Positions 38,787 to 51,710 are shown, counted from the first letter of the stretch. The stretch is DNA of 64,000 bases from Henckelia pumila (GCF_033568475.1 NC_133123.1:24042622-24106621), one strand, 5' to 3'. Made by a program: numbers and translations. Notes: generated from the letters alone by a model not told the origin.

Positions 38787-40230
38787 TGTAGTAACCCGGA
38801 ACCCATTTTAAGGTAATAATATGTTAAACATGATTAAGGGTTGGTAATTGATCTATTTCGGAGTGTTATTGGACTTCGGAAGAGGAATTTGGGCTTTTGA
38901 CTTCGGGCCAGATCGGAAGCTCCGATCCTGACCACTTCGGAAGCAGATCGGATGCACGGGGATCGAACGTTCCGATCAGGAACGGAGGTTCCGATCTCAG
39001 CCAGCCAGCAATGCTCGATGACTCAGCCGTGAGTTTTGACAAGTGTTGATCGGGGGTTCGATCGGAAGTTCCGATCCCGGAACGGTGGTTCCGATCCCGA
39101 CGTGTCGGACATGCACAGAATGAGCTGGAATCGGAAGCTCCGATCCCGAGATCGGTGGTTCCGATCGTTGCCGAGATTTTGGCTATAAATAGGGCTCATT
39201 TGCTTCAGTTTTGAAATACGAATTCCCGCGTTTCCTTCTTCAGTATATAGTGTGAGATATACACTTGAGGGCCCTATCGGTTATAATAGAGGTTCTGGAA
39301 TAACCAAGGTGTGGTTATAGTCATCCGGGACTAGCGACTCCAAAGGGCTAACTACGGACGAAGGTATGGTCCGGGAATCTATTTAAGTTTTGGGAGTACT
39401 TATTAGCTTAGTTAAGACTTATAGAATTTATGTAGTGATACGGTGAATTTTTGAATATAGGCTTGGAACCTAGGATCCTATTATACTTGAACTAGCCTAG
39501 AGGTACGTACACATTGACTGAGATTGCCAGCGAGTATACATGTTTATATGTTGCATTTATTTGGCATTATTATATGGCATGATATATGATTTACCGTTTT
39601 CTATATCCATATGTCATGTGCATATACACGTTGAGCCTATACCTTGTTATACCTGACTATAGAGCCGCTCAGCTCTATACTCGATAGTCTGTCACTGAGA
39701 GTACCGCGACGGCGGGGGCATTTATGTCTGTCTACTCTGGTGTACTAGACGAGTGTGGTTGCACCCAGAGGTTGATCCGTGCGGTGGCAGCACTCATGTG
39801 GCGCCGGTACTGAGCATGACTTTTCAGATGACCCTGTATCAGTCATCATGTTGCATGCATTATATACATATGTTTACTCATGTCTATGTACTGGGCATAG
39901 CGCTCACGTCCTAGTTGTTATCTTGGACACCCTATTCCATGGGGCAGGTCGCAGGATGGACGGAGCTGGTAGTTCAAGGCAGGACTAGGGAGCAGGAGCT
40001 TTGAAAGTTTTTATACAGCACGATTTATTAGCTGTATAATGTTTACTTTTAAGAATTTCGATATGGTTGTATCACTACAGATTTAAGCCTGGATTATATT
40101 ACTAAGCTGATATGTAAATTATGGATTATGTTTCCGCACGTTTTTACTCTGTTAAGTATTTTGCTGTATTTAAGTTTAATGCATGCTATTAGTTGCCAGT
40201 TAGTAGGTGATTCCATGCAGGGTCACTACA
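38787..40230 (+). repeat. 5' LTR of the nested Tekay element
   Basis: 1444 bp, starting TGTAGTAACCCGG and ending GGGTCACTACA. U3 carries a cluster of CGGAAGCTCCG / GGTTCCGATC palindromes (38911-39168) ending just before the TATA box TATAAATAG at 39184-39192. Confidence 0.92.
39184..39192 (+). promoter_or_regulatory. TATA box of the nested Tekay 5' LTR
   Basis: TATAAATAG, about 400 bp into the LTR and directly after the palindrome cluster; it should drive the genomic RNA. Confidence 0.7.
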
Positions 40231-40234
40231 TTTT

Positions 40235-40246
40235 TGGTATCAGAGC
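40235..40246 (+). other. Primer binding site, tRNA-iMet type
   Basis: TGGTATCAGAGC lies four bases after the 5' LTR. Confidence 0.9.
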
Positions 40247-40311
40247 ATGCATAGATTTTGGGATTAGTACTTGGGATTTAGTTTAGTAATTCTTGCGCAT
40301 TTGGGATTTTA

Positions 40312-43300
40312 ATGTGCAATTCTTTTCAGGATATGGCTGACGAGAGTCACGGTAGTGTTGGCCAGGGAGGTGGTCATCATCATCATCGCCATCATCATCA
40401 GGATGATCAACATCGTCCTCATGAGGGTCGACGTCGCTATACTATTAATAAGTTTATGCAAGTAGGACCGAAACCCTTAGTGGGAGGCGAGAATCCTGAA
40501 CAAGCTAGAAGCTGGATGTCTAAACTTGAGAGCACGTTCCGAGCTTTTGAGTGTACTGAGGAGCAGAAACTGGAAGTTCTAGAATTCGTTCTAGAGGATA
40601 GAGCACGTTTTTGGTGGGATGCCAAGGTTGCTCAGGCACGTACTGAGAGAGGACAGGTGACTTGGGGGGATTTCTGTCGGGAGTTTCAGAAATTGTATTT
40701 TCCTCCGGCTGTTCGCCAAGCACGATCTATGGAGTTGCTTACTTTGAAGCAAGGATCAATGACTATTGATCAGTATCAGCAGCGATTTCTTGATCTGCTA
40801 CCTTTCAGTCCTCATATCAATGAGAGTGATGCGTCGAAATATGATATCTTTCTGCAAGGCCTGAACCAAGATATCTACTCTCAGGTTGTCGTCTGTGATG
40901 ACCCGGTATCTTATGAGACTTTGGTGAACCGTTGCCGTCTTGTGGAGACTAGCAACAGGCGTGCACAGTTGATGATGCCAGCACAGCCTAGTGGATCTTT
41001 TGAGCCTCGAGCTCAATCTGTTGTGCCATCTGTACCTACGTCTTCTTCTACTCCTACTACTTCGTCTGGTTCTCGTGGTTCACGAGGTACTTTCCGCTTT
41101 GGGAAGAAGAAGAAGAAGAAGGAGGAGTTTTGTAGCCACTGTGGTGGGAAGCATCCTGCAGCTTCATGTCGGAGAGCTACTGGGGCGTGTTATATTTGTG
41201 GTCAGCAGGGACATCTGCGGAGAGATTGTCCTCAGCGTATGGGTTCTGCTAGTGGATCGGGATCACAAGTTGGATCTCAAGCTTCTATTTTTCCACGTCA
41301 GCAGCCAGCACCACAGAGTTCTTCTGGTTATCGTCCCCAGACTCAAGGGCAGGTGTTTGCTCTGTCTCAGGAGCAGGCTACTGAGGGAAGCGATCGCATG
41401 TTGGCAAGTAACTTCTTGTTATGTGGTATTCCTGCACTTGTATTAATTGATACGGGAGCATCGCATTCCTTTATTTCTAGTCGCTTCGTTAAGAGACATA
41501 GATTACCTTATGTATCATTAGATATGGATTTAGTTGTATCTACTCCGTTGGAGCAAGAGATAGTAACTAAGCGTCTAGTGATGAGTTGCCTTCTGGAGTT
41601 TGAGGGTAATGTGTTATCGGCTAATTTGATGATATTAGCGATGACGGATTTTGACTGTATCTTGGAAATAGATATGCTGACTTTGTATCACGCTACTGTG
41701 GATTGTTATCAGCGTCTGGTACAGTTTCATCCTGTTGAGGGTGATAGTTGGTACTTTTATGGTGAGGGTGCGCGACCTCCGATGCCACTTGTTTCGGCTC
41801 TGAAGGCATGTCATGTCTTGGAGTCAGGTGGGGAGGGCTACCTCATCTATGCAGTTGATATGTCCATGAGTAGTACGGGTATTGATCAGCTACCGGTTGT
41901 CAGCGAGTTTCCTGACGTATTCCCTGATGAGATTCCTGGTTTTCCTCCGGTTTGCGAGGTTGAATTTGGTATTGATCTAGTACCAGGAACTACGCCTATA
42001 TCCCGAGCACCTTATCGTCTGGCACCGTCAGAGATGAGGGAATTGAAACAGCAGTTGCAAGATCTACTTGATAAGGGATATATTCGTCCGAGTGTTTCTC
42101 CGTGGGGAGCACCTGTTTTGTTTGTCAAGAAAAAGGATGGATCGATGCGATTATGTATTGATTACAGGCAGTTGAATCGTGTCACCATCAAGAATAAGTA
42201 TCCTTTGCCGCGGATTGATGATTTGTTCGATCAACTACAGGGTACTTCTGTTTATTCGAAGATAGATCTGCGATCTGGATACCATCAGATGCGGGTACGA
42301 GACTCAGATATATCTACGACTGCTTTCAGGACCAGATACGGGCATTATGAGTTTCTGGTAATGCCATTCGGTTTGACGAATGCACCGGCAGTCTTTATGA
42401 ATCTGATGAATCAGATATTTCGAGATTATCTGGATAGATTTGTCATCGTCTTTATAGATGATATTCTTGTTTATTCTCATGACAAGGATGAGCATGCACA
42501 ACATTTGAGGATTGTTCTACAGACGTTACGAGATAAGCAGCTATATGCGAAATTAAGCAAGTGTGAATTCTGGCTTGATCGGGTAGTATTTCTCGGTCAT
42601 GTGATTTCTAATGAAGGGATATCTGTTGATCCTAGTAAGATAGAGGCAGTGCTGAACTGGTCTCGACCGACGACGGTTGCTGAGATTCGTAGTTTCTTGG
42701 GTCTAGCGGGATATTACCGTCGGTTCATCGAGAATTTTTCACAGTTGGCCAGGCCTTTGACTCAGCTTACACGGAAAGATGTTACCTTCATTTGGTCCTC
42801 GGATTGTGAGGAGTCATTTCACGAGCTGCGTAGACGTCTTACTATTGCACCTGTGCTAGCTCTACCTTCTGGATCAGGAGGTTATGTTGTTTATACTGAT
42901 GCCTCTGGTCAGGGGTTGGGATGTGTTTTGACACAGCATGGACATGTTATTGCCTATGCTTCTCGACAGTTGAAGTCGCATGAGAGTAATTATCCAGTGC
43001 ATGATCTCGAGTTAGCCGCCATTGTATTTGCGCTCAAGATTTGGAGACATTATCTTTATGGCGAAAAATTTGAGATATTTACGGATCACAAGAGTTTGAA
43101 GTATTTATTCACTCAGGCAGAGTTGAATATGCGACAGAGACGCTGGATGGATCTGTTGAAGGATTATGATTGTGAAATCAAATATCATCCAGGTTCTGCT
43201 AATCTTACTGCTGATGCCTTGAGTCGGCAGGTGAGACTGTCTGCACTTCAGACTAATGAAATATCTCATATGATTCAAGAGTGCTGTTCATTGAGTTTTA

Positions 43301-44799
43301 CGCTCAAGCACAAGAAAGGGAGGAATGAGATTCGTTTGTATACTATTCTATCTGAGCCAGCATTGTATTCTCGGATCAGAGATGCTCAGATATCTGATGT
43401 TAAGACTCAGCGATTGGCACGTCTAGCCAATGGAGTTAATACATCTGGATTCCATTTTCAGGCAGATGGTTTATTGTGCCTATCCAATAGAGTGGTTGTA
43501 CCTAATGTTGCGGAGCTCAGGAATGATATTCTATCTCAAGCTCACAGGAGTCGATTATCAGTTCATTCTGGAAGTATGAAAATGTATAAGGACTTGCGAA
43601 CTAGATTCTGGTGGAAGGGGATGAAGCGAAGTGTGTATCAATTTGTTTCGAGATGTTTGGTTTGTCAACAGGTCAAGGCTGAACATCGACGACCAGGTGG
43701 ATTACTGCAGAATCTTGAGATTCCCGAATGGAAGTGGGAGCACGTGACTATGGATTTTGTTATCCACTTGCCTATGACTTCACGTCAGTGTGATGCTATC
43801 TGGGTTGTCGTTGACCGTTTGACAAAATCAGCACATTTCATTCCTTATAACCGGGAGTATTCTTATGATCGCATGGCACGCTTATATATCCAGGAGATTG
43901 TGCGATTACATGGGATTCCAGTGAGTATTGTCAGTGATAGAGATCCGCGATTTACTTCACGTTTTTGGGGTAGTTTTCAGGAGGCGTTGGGTACCACTCT
44001 AAGTTTGAGCACTGCGTATCATCCGGAGAATGATGGGCAGTCAGAGCGCACTATTCGTACGCTGGAGGATATGCTACGTTCTTCTGTCATGGATTTTGGC
44101 TTATCTTGGCAGGATCAGTTACCTTTGATTGAATTTGCCTACAATAACAGTTATCATCGTAGTATTGATATGGCACCTTTCGAGGCATTGTATGGTCGAC
44201 GGTGTCGTACTCCGTTATTCTGGGATGAAGTCGGGGAACGGCAAGTCGAGGGTCCTGAATTGGTGCAGCAGATTGTAGACAAGGTAGATTTGATCAAGCA
44301 TAGGATCAAAGTTGCTCAAGATAGACAAGCCAGTTATGCGAATATTCACCGCAGGCCACTTCAGTTTGAGCCTGGTGAATATGTTTTTCTGCGAGTATCA
44401 CCTTTCAGGAAGGTGATGAGATTTGGTGTGAAAGGCAAGTTGTCTCCTCGTTACGTTGGGCCTTTCCAGATACTGGAGAAGATCGGAGATGTTGCTTATC
44501 GTTTGGCTTTACCGCCATCTCTTTCCAGTATACACAATGTTTTTCATGTGTCGTTGCTTCGACAGTACATAGCTGATGAATCTCATGTGATTCAATCCAC
44601 TGATATTCAGCTAGAGCCAGATCTGTCTTTTGTAGAACGACCAATCTGTATCCTAGACAGGAAGGAGAAAGTTCTTCGGAACAAGACTATACCACTTGTG
44701 ATGGTACAGTGGCAGCGCCGAGGCGTTGAAGAAGCAACTTGGGAAACTGAGAGTCGTATGCGAGCAGAATATCCTGAGTTGTTTGCTTTGTATTTTTGA
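40312..44799 (+). CDS. gag-pol polyprotein of the nested Tekay element
   Basis: One 1495-codon [11 protein letters not shown] at codon 8 (40333) may be the real start. It has a His-rich run (HHHHRHHHQ), gag domain (about 45-230; [40 protein letters not shown]), two zinc knuckles ([13 protein letters not shown] and [14 protein letters not shown]), protease [14 protein letters not shown] with [13 protein letters not shown], RNase [14 protein letters not shown], integrase with zinc finger ending [10 protein letters not shown] and core from [11 protein letters not shown], and the tail [19 protein letters not shown]. gag and pol are in one frame here, unlike the Tekay element at 140-10013, where they are separate. 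It looks whole. Confidence 0.93.
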   Translation: MCNSFQDMADESHGSVGQGGGHHHHRHHHQDDQHRPHEGRRRYTINKFMQVGPKPLVGGENPEQARSWMSKLESTFRAFECTEEQKLEVLEFVLEDRARFWWDAKVAQARTERGQVTWGDFCREFQKLYFPPAVRQARSMELLTLKQGSMTIDQYQQRFLDLLPFSPHINESDASKYDIFLQGLNQDIYSQVVVCDDPVSYETLVNRCRLVETSNRRAQLMMPAQPSGSFEPRAQSVVPSVPTSSSTPTTSSGSRGSRGTFRFGKKKKKKEEFCSHCGGKHPAASCRRATGACYICGQQGHLRRDCPQRMGSASGSGSQVGSQASIFPRQQPAPQSSSGYRPQTQGQVFALSQEQATEGSDRMLASNFLLCGIPALVLIDTGASHSFISSRFVKRHRLPYVSLDMDLVVSTPLEQEIVTKRLVMSCLLEFEGNVLSANLMILAMTDFDCILEIDMLTLYHATVDCYQRLVQFHPVEGDSWYFYGEGARPPMPLVSALKACHVLESGGEGYLIYAVDMSMSSTGIDQLPVVSEFPDVFPDEIPGFPPVCEVEFGIDLVPGTTPISRAPYRLAPSEMRELKQQLQDLLDKGYIRPSVSPWGAPVLFVKKKDGSMRLCIDYRQLNRVTIKNKYPLPRIDDLFDQLQGTSVYSKIDLRSGYHQMRVRDSDISTTAFRTRYGHYEFLVMPFGLTNAPAVFMNLMNQIFRDYLDRFVIVFIDDILVYSHDKDEHAQHLRIVLQTLRDKQLYAKLSKCEFWLDRVVFLGHVISNEGISVDPSKIEAVLNWSRPTTVAEIRSFLGLAGYYRRFIENFSQLARPLTQLTRKDVTFIWSSDCEESFHELRRRLTIAPVLALPSGSGGYVVYTDASGQGLGCVLTQHGHVIAYASRQLKSHESNYPVHDLELAAIVFALKIWRHYLYGEKFEIFTDHKSLKYLFTQAELNMRQRRWMDLLKDYDCEIKYHPGSANLTADALSRQVRLSALQTNEISHMIQECCSLSFTLKHKKGRNEIRLYTILSEPALYSRIRDAQISDVKTQRLARLANGVNTSGFHFQADGLLCLSNRVVVPNVAELRNDILSQAHRSRLSVHSGSMKMYKDLRTRFWWKGMKRSVYQFVSRCLVCQQVKAEHRRPGGLLQNLEIPEWKWEHVTMDFVIHLPMTSRQCDAIWVVVDRLTKSAHFIPYNREYSYDRMARLYIQEIVRLHGIPVSIVSDRDPRFTSRFWGSFQEALGTTLSLSTAYHPENDGQSERTIRTLEDMLRSSVMDFGLSWQDQLPLIEFAYNNSYHRSIDMAPFEALYGRRCRTPLFWDEVGERQVEGPELVQQIVDKVDLIKHRIKVAQDRQASYANIHRRPLQFEPGEYVFLRVSPFRKVMRFGVKGKLSPRYVGPFQILEKIGDVAYRLALPPSLSSIHNVFHVSLLRQYIADESHVIQSTDIQLEPDLSFVERPICILDRKEKVLRNKTIPLVMVQWQRRGVEEATWETESRMRAEYPELFALYF

Positions 44800-44904
44800 T
44801 TACCATATAAGATGTAATTACCGTTGTTATAATAAGACATGGTTTGTTGTTTCATATTGTTATCTTGATTTATCTTTAGATGTTATTTCGCGGACGAAAT
44901 ATCT

Positions 44905-44918
44905 AAAGGTGGGGAGAA
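44905..44918 (+). other. Polypurine tract of the nested Tekay element
   Basis: AAAGGTGGGGAGAA lies directly before the 3' LTR start TGTAG. Confidence 0.88.
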
Positions 44919-46382
44919 TGTAGTAACCCGGAACCCATTTTAAGGTAATAATATGTTAAACATGATTAAGGGTTGGTAATTGATCTATTTCGGAGTGTTA
45001 TTGGACTTCGGAAGAGGAATTTGGGCTTTTGACTTCGGGCCAGATCGGAAGCTCCGATCCCAGTTCGGAAGCTCCGATCCTGACCACTTCGGAAGCAGAT
45101 CGGATGCACGGGGATCGGACGTTTCGATCAGGAACGGAGGTTCCGATCTCAGCCAGCCAGCAATGCTCGATGACTCAGCCGTGAGTTTTGACAAGTGTTG
45201 ATCGGGGGTTCGATCGGAAGTTCCGATCCCGGAACGGTGGTTCCGATCCCGACGTGTCGGACATGCACAGAATGAGCTGGAATCGGAAGCTCCGATCCCG
45301 AGATCGGTGGTTCCGATCGTTGCCGAGATTTTGGCTATAAATAGGGCTCATTTGCTTCAGTTTTGAAATACGAATTCCCGCGTTTTCTTCTTCAGTATAT
45401 AGTGTGAGATATACACTTGAGGGCCCTATCGGTTATAATAGAGGTTCTGGAATAACCAAGGTGTGGTTATAGTCATCCGGGACTAGCGACTCCAAAGGGC
45501 TAACTACGGACGAAGGTATGGTCCGGGAATCTATTTAAGTTTTGGGAGTACTTATTAGCTTAGTTAAGACTTATAGAATTTATGTAGTGATACGGTGAAT
45601 TTTTGAATATAGGCTTGGAACCTAGGATCCTATTATACTTGAACTAGCCTAGAGGTACGTACACATTGACTGAGATTGCCAGCGAGTATACATGTTTATA
45701 TGTTGCATTTATTTGGCATTATTATATGGCATGATATATGATTTACCGTTTTCTATATCCATATGTCATGTGCATATACACGTTGAGCCTATACCTTGTT
45801 ATACCTGACTATAGAGCCGCTCAGCTCTATACTCGATAGTCTGTCACTGAGAGTACCGCGACGGCGGGGGCATTTATGTCTGTCTACTCTGGTGTACTAG
45901 ACGAGTGTGGTTGCACCCAGAGGTTGATCCGTGCGGTGGCAGCACTCATGTGGCGCCGGTACTGAGCATGACTTTTCAGATGACCCTGTACCAGTCATCA
46001 TGTTGCATGCATTATATACATATGTTTACTCATGTCTATGTACTGGGCATAGCGCTCACGTCCTAGTTGTTATCTTGGACACCCTATTCCATGGGGCAGG
46101 TCGCAGGATGGACGGAGCTGGTAGTTCAAGGCAGGACTAGGGAGCAGGAGCTTTGAAAGTTTTTATACAGCACGATTTATTAGCTGTATAATGTTTACTT
46201 TTAAGAATTTCGATATGGTTGTATCACTACAGATTTAAGCCTGGATTATATTACTAAGCTGATATGTAAATTATGGATTATGTTTCCGCACGTTTTTACT
46301 CTGTTAAGTATTTTGTTGTATTTAAGTTTAATGCATGCTATTAGTTTCCAGTTAGTAGGTGATTCCATGCAGGGTCACTACA
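44919..46382 (+). repeat. 3' LTR of the nested Tekay element
   Basis: 1464 bp; nearly identical to the 5' LTR except for one extra 20-bp palindrome unit at about 45060-45079 and about six substitutions. TATA box at 45336-45344. Confidence 0.92.
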
Positions 46383-47640
46383 TACAAAAAAAACGAACAA
46401 GGGAATCATACATTCGACACCGAGCATCAGGACTCGGCGTCGTCATCATCATCTCCATGGAAAGAATTTGCATCATCAACCTTCAACATTAACAACATTA
46501 ACAATGGCCGACCATCGAAGGAAGTTGACGACGCCCAACATGAACATCCAAATTAACCTGAACATAATACATGCACACAATTAAGTCAAGATGAAAATGA
46601 AACCCGAAGCATGCAAGACAATACTACGCTTAATGTATAAGGATGAAAAGAGGGAGTACGCATAAGAGATGTGGCTCTAGAACTCGATGCGGCATTGAAG
46701 TGGAAAAGCTGCTAGAAGATGTTGTTTAGGAGCATGGGAAGTGCAGGTAAGGTGTTCTCGTTTGCGCTTATGTTTCTAGCTGGAGTCCTGCACGTTTGCT
46801 CATCATTAGGTGCTGAAAGGGATGTTGTTTGCGCGAGGAGAGTAGCTGGGATGCGCATGGAAGTTTAGCTGGATTGCACGCTTGAAAATGGACCTGCGCA
46901 GATGAGGTTGGTTCGCGCAAGATGTGAGGCGCGATTGCTCTATATATTGCGCAGACAAGGAAAAGAAGAGGCGCGATTGCTCTTGGTTCAGCGCTAATGA
47001 GTTAGGTTAGCGCATGGTGGTGTTGCAGCTCGGAGGAGTAGCAGCTGGAGGCTTGAGTATGGTGAGCTGTTGAAGGTTGTTGGTGCATGAGGGGAAGCGC
47101 AGAATGAGAGGTGGGAAGCGCGATTGTGCCATGTCTAGTGCAAATGAGGAGGACTAGAGCGCGATAGCGCAAGATGGAGGGGTAATTAGCGCTGGATGAT
47201 GCACTGATGGTGGAGCTGGTAGCGCGATTGCGTTTGATTAAGCGCTAATGGAATTGGTTGTTGGCTCTTGAAAGTGATGCGCGATAGCGCTATATGAAGC
47301 GCAGATGGGTTGCGCGATTGCGCTTTAAGATGCGCCAAATAGCTAGTAGCAATGCGTAGAGGAAGAGCGTGCGCGGGATAGGTGACGAGCGGGCGCGCAC
47401 AAGCCTTGGGTTTGATTTCCCAATCCAGGGCGGGCGCTTCACAAGAATGCGCAAGCGCGCGTAAGCTACTGCCCAAAATTCCAAAAATCCTAAAAAATCG
47501 AAAGAAAAAAATCAAAAAAACATAAATTAACTAATTAACTAAAATAAAAAAAATAAAGCATAAATTAAAAATAAAAATAGAAAAGAACTAAAAAAATTAA
47601 AACAAAAATTTTGGGTTGCCTCCCAAAAAGCGCTTGGTTT
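46383..47640. other. Non-coding Athila internal stretch rich in a GCGC motif
   Basis: This lies between the nested Tekay element and the protease remnant. From about 46850 to 47470 the motif GCGCGAT(T/A)GCGC and variants (TAGCGC, AGCGCAG, GCGCTAA) recur more than ten times in otherwise AT-rich DNA. No protein domain is recognised. Confidence 0.5.
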
Positions 47641-47667
47641 ATAGTCATCAGCCCGACTTTCACCGGT

Positions 47668-48300
47668 TTAAGCTTTCCCCTTCTCTTTCACTCGCCAAAT
47701 AAATTCCACAAACTGCCTTTTAAATTTTGCTTTATTCTTCGTGGATTTCTTTGGTGGTAAATTTGGCGCTTTCTCCTTCGATGAATCAACCGCAAAATCG
47801 GCTCTTTGACAACCCTTCAACTTCATAACTGGTTCAATTGAGCATAAGTCTTCAATGGGTGGATTAGATATCTTCATAAATAGATTGAAAATTACGCGTT
47901 CGCATTCTACACCCATCGACAATTCACCCTTCTTCACTTCAATTTTTGCATCCGCAGTGGCCAAAAACGGTCTCCCAAAAATCAACGGAGCCCCATGATC
48001 TGCTTCAATATCCAAGATCACAAAATCCGCTGGAAAGATAAATTTATCCACCTTGACTAGAACATCTTCAACAATTCCTAGTGGATATTTAATGCTTATA
48101 TCCGCCAATTGCAATGAAATCTTAGTCGCTTTCATGTCTCCCAACGCCAAGGCCCTGTAAATAGATAATGACATTAAATTAATACTGGCCCCTAAATCAC
48201 AAAGTGCATTATTAAAATAAGAAGAGCCAATAGAACAAGAAATAGTAAAACTCCCTGGATCCTTATTTGTGGCATTTTCTTTTGAAGCACTGCACTGCAC
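47668..48300 (-). pseudogene. Athila protease region remnant
   Basis: ALCDLGASINLMSLSIYRAL is the retropepsin-like active-site block, in which D-[LS]-G-A replaces the more common DTGA in Athila. FILDIEADHGAPLIFGRPFL is the second conserved block. A basic tail follows and no RT is found after it. Broken element. Confidence 0.85.
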
Positions 48301-49836
48301 TCTTCAGTTAGATTGACCACCTCGTTCTCTAGCAGCCTCCTCTTCTTGGACATCATCTCCTTGATGAACTTCGCATAGTTTGGCATTTGCTCCAAAGCAT
48401 CAGCAAAGGGGATGTTGATGTGAATTTTCTTGAAAATCTCCAAGAATTTGGAGAACTGCTCATCAAGAGCCTTCTTTTTGAACCTCTGCGGGTAGGGAAG
48501 TTGAGGCTTGTACATCGGTTTCGGCTCCGGTTCAGGCTCCTTCTCTTCGACTTTCTTCTCAAATTTCTCCTCTTCAACAGCAAGTTCTTGGACTCCAACT
48601 TCTTTCCCACTCCTCAACTCTATGGCATTACACTGCTCTTTTGGATTTACCTCAGTATTGCTAGGGAACTGGCCTCTATTATTATCCTTCAGTGCGTTCG
48701 CCAACTGCCCGATGCTAGTCTCCATGGATTGCAACACCGCGCCCATGTTGTCCATGTGCGTCTCCAAGCTGTCGAGGCGAGACTCAGTTCTCGCCATCCT
48801 CTTACCTGATTCCTGCACAAAAGTACTAACCACATCCTCCAAAGACTGCTTACCCTCATCCTTGTTTTCATTGAACCCCGGAGGATTCAACACATTTCTA
48901 TTGTTATCATACGAAAGATTTTCATGATTACGCAAGCTAGGATGATAAGTATTTGGGACAGGGTTACCTCTATAGCCTCCATATCCTCGGTAGCCATTAG
49001 GATTGATATAATTAACTTCCTCTATGGCATGTGATCCTTCAACTCCAGTTGAATCTGCAACATGAATCTTATTCAAAGAAGCTATCTGTGTAGTCAGTGC
49101 AGATAATTGAGCAGTGATAGACGTGAGAGGATCCATAGCATACACTTCAGCTGGCTTCTTTACTCCTATACGCTCAGATGGCCATTGGAAACTATTGACC
49201 GTCATCTCCTCCAACATATCATAAGCTTGAACATGATCCTTCGCAAATATAGTACCTCCACCCGCAGAATCCACATTCATTCTCGTAGGCGCATTCAGTC
49301 CATTGTAAAACCACTCGATCTATTCCCAATCTGCAAAATTGTGGTTAGGACAATGTCTAAGTAATTCTTTATACCTTTTCCACGCCTCATAGAGCTGTTC
49401 AGAGTCCATCTGCCTGAATGTGCTGATCTATCTTCAGTTGGGTGGTTTTGGCAGGTGGAAAATATTTCTCAAGAAATTTTTCTGCCATCCCCTCCCAAGT
49501 AGTGATACTTCCAAGCGGCAGTGATTGCAACCAACTTCTGGTTTGATCCCTGAGAGAAAACGGAAACAAGCGTAAGAGAATAATATCCTCAGGAACACCG
49601 TTAAATTTTACCGTATCAGTAATTTCTAAAAAGGTCCTGAGATGCAAGTGAGGAATAGCTGTGGCACTCCCATTAAATTGGTTCGATTGAACCATGTTGA
49701 TCAAAGCAGGCTTCAGCTCGAAATTGTTTGCGTTGATGGTTCCTCGAGCGATTCCAAAATAGTGAGCCTGGATCGTCGGCCTGAAGTGATCTCTAATTGG
49801 TACCAGGGGAGCTTGTTGTGCTTCTTCTTCAGCCAT
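48192..49836 (-). pseudogene. gag: Athila gag remnant
   Basis: The N-terminal part (49399-49836) has the Athila gag core: FELKPALINMVQ, FLEITDTVKFNGVPED, LRLFPFSLRDQTRSWLQSLP, FLEKYFPPAKT. The next part (48192-49280) has a Gly/Tyr/Asn-rich segment, a heptad-like region (residues ~150-200, LDSLETHMDNMGAVLQSMET), an acidic Glu/Lys/Pro stretch, and LPYPQRFKKKALDEQFSKFL, which precedes the protease in Athila. It lies just after the 5' LTR and primer site. It is broken. Confidence 0.85.
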
Positions 49837-50043
49837 GTTCCTTAATTCGTCTCTTCTAGCTCTTCTTAAAGCACGTGCAGTGCGCTCTCTGGCTCAAAAA
49901 TTAGAGAATTCTCACTTTGAGATCGTCGCATAAACTGCAATTAAAAATAAAAAGCAATTAATTAGTAAATTAAAAATAAAATAAAAACTCTAAATTAAAA
50001 TCTAGACTAATTGGTAACAAGACTAAACAAAATCAAAAATTAC

Positions 50044-50061
50044 TCCCCGGCAACGGCGCCA
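50044..50061 (-). other. Primer binding site, tRNA-Asp type
   Basis: The minus strand reads TGGCGCCGTTGCCGGGGA, six bases after the 5' LTR. This is the primer site typical of Athila/Tat-group Ty3 elements. Confidence 0.85.
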
Positions 50062-50067
50062 AAAACT

Positions 50068-51510
50068 TGTTGTGAAATTTCCTCGCAAGCGTACGAGTGT
50101 CAAGTTTTAATATAGTGATAAAATCAGATATCGATCCCACAGGGAGTAAAATAAAAATATTTAATGCTTGTAATTAGAATAGTCTAAACTTTATCTAGAA
50201 AATTAAATTTTGAGAGTTTTGCAGTAAAATAAAAATAAGCAGATGATTTTGAAAAGCACGCACACAACTTTCAGATATAATCAATCAGAGAAAATCGTCT
50301 AGAGGTTAAGATTTCACCTGGTTTCAACAACAATCAATCCTAATTAATTAATCTTCATGAATTTCAGTCAATTAATAACCAAGAACACTTAAGTGTATTA
50401 TTCCCTCTCCCGAGTGCCGAATAAAATATATCAACTACAATTCAACTCCAATATCCCTATTAAAAATCTACTTGCAGTGATCAATTCAAGACGATGTTAT
50501 TTTTAAAAGCTCTGTTAAAATTATACACTCTCCCGAGTAATATAAATAATTAACAGTGTATTTTCTATTGGTCCTATTCAAAATCTCCTCTCCCGAGTGC
50601 CAGATTTCAAATAAATATTACAAATCAATTATTGATCAGATAATTGAAAAGACAATCAATTCTAGAAAAAAAACAATTAATCTAGAAGAAACTCAATCCA
50701 ATAAAATCAAGAATTCATGAAAGTGTCTACACCAGGTTCCATCCGACCTCTAGACTATAAAAATTTAGTTCATAATAAAATTCTGAATAAAATAAAACAT
50801 GTTCAAAAATCCAGACATATTCAGAATTAAATAAATAAAAGAGAAAGGAAACAAATCCGTCTTCGATGCCGTGTCCGGTCTATCGAACTCCGTCTTTGTT
50901 CTTCAGATTAAGCTCCAGAAAATCCCAGAAAAATCTCACGATCAAATCCACAAATTATTTCTCTGATATTCTGTATGTGTATTATGTGGCGGCTCCTCCC
51001 ATCTCAGACTAAAAAAATCTCTTTTTATAGCGTACTCAAAAGCCCAAGAATAAATCCCAATAAAATAGAAAGTTTCCTTCCCGATTAAATCTTCCAACTC
51101 TAGATTTACGCGACGAGCGCCCGCTCCAGCAATCCATGCGGGCGCGCATAGACCTCTGACTCCAATTCTTCAATTCTCCCAAAACTTAGCGCGTTAGCTC
51201 TTCCTCTTCCATTCTTTAGCGCTAAAAGTAGCGCTAAACTTTGAGTCCAAAGCCCATTAACCAAAAGCCCAATTCTTGTCTTTACGTTCTTTCCTTCTTC
51301 TTTTCTTTACTTTTCTTTTCTCTTTTCTTTTAATTCTTTTTTTTATTTTCCTATCTTTTCCAAATAAATTCAATAATTCTTCTTTTCTCCACAAAATTAC
51401 ATAATTCACTGTAAACACAAAAACTCTAAAATACCCACATAAATCTGCTCGAAACAAATATTTAACCACTAAAATCATATATAAATTAAGTGTATAAAAT
51501 ACACTTATCA
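50068..51510 (-). repeat. 5' LTR of the Athila-type element
   Basis: 1443 bp, alignable with 35752-37171 from end to end; the extra length comes from small indels in the pyrimidine-rich stretch and near 51060. Confidence 0.88.
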
Positions 51511-51710
51511 ACATATGTGTAAGGTCAACCTATTTCATTGATATATATCCCTGAGACAGTTGTTCAGAAAATATTCTGTTAAAGATATTTTTTTCATTTC
51601 GAGAAAATCTTGAAACTTAAAAACGTTAGTAAAAAGATTGCATTGTTGATTAAATCACAAATATGCCCTTAAAAAAGTAATAAGGGAAAAAGAACTCTAG
51701 AATGATTAAT

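Larger units (their letters stand above)
38787..46382 (+). mobile_element. Ty3/gypsy LTR retrotransposon, Tekay type, whole-looking, nested in the Athila element
   Basis: LTRs at 38787-40230 and 44919-46382 flank a single gag-pol ORF on the plus strand, with a tRNA-iMet primer site and a polypurine tract. About six substitutions and one 20-bp indel separate the LTRs (about 0.4%), so it is young and younger than its host. The LTRs are shorter than, and unlike, those of the Tekay element at 140-10013, so it is a different family. The bases next to the LTRs (AAAAC left, TACAA right) do not form the expected 5-bp duplication. It looks whole. Confidence 0.92.
35752..51510 (-). mobile_element. Ty3/gypsy LTR element, Athila type, broken, with a nested Tekay element
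   Basis: LTRs at 35752-37171 and 50068-51510 flank the element, with the 5-bp duplication ACATA at 35747-35751 and 51511-51515. A tRNA-Asp type primer site sits next to the 5' LTR, as in Athila/Tat. gag and a protease remnant are on the minus strand. I find no RT, RNase H or integrase, so it is broken and not self-sufficient, with at least three breaks. A Tekay element (38787-46382) is inserted within it. The LTRs differ by about 2% plus indels, similar in age to the copia element and older than its guest. Confidence 0.88.

Noticed and set aside
40437-41016. Minus-strand ORFs over the Tekay gag
   Set aside because: Shadows of the 1495-codon plus-strand gag-pol ORF.
46383-47515. Possible envelope-like third ORF of the Athila element
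   Set aside because: Only short, low-complexity ORFs; no membrane segments or conserved blocks.
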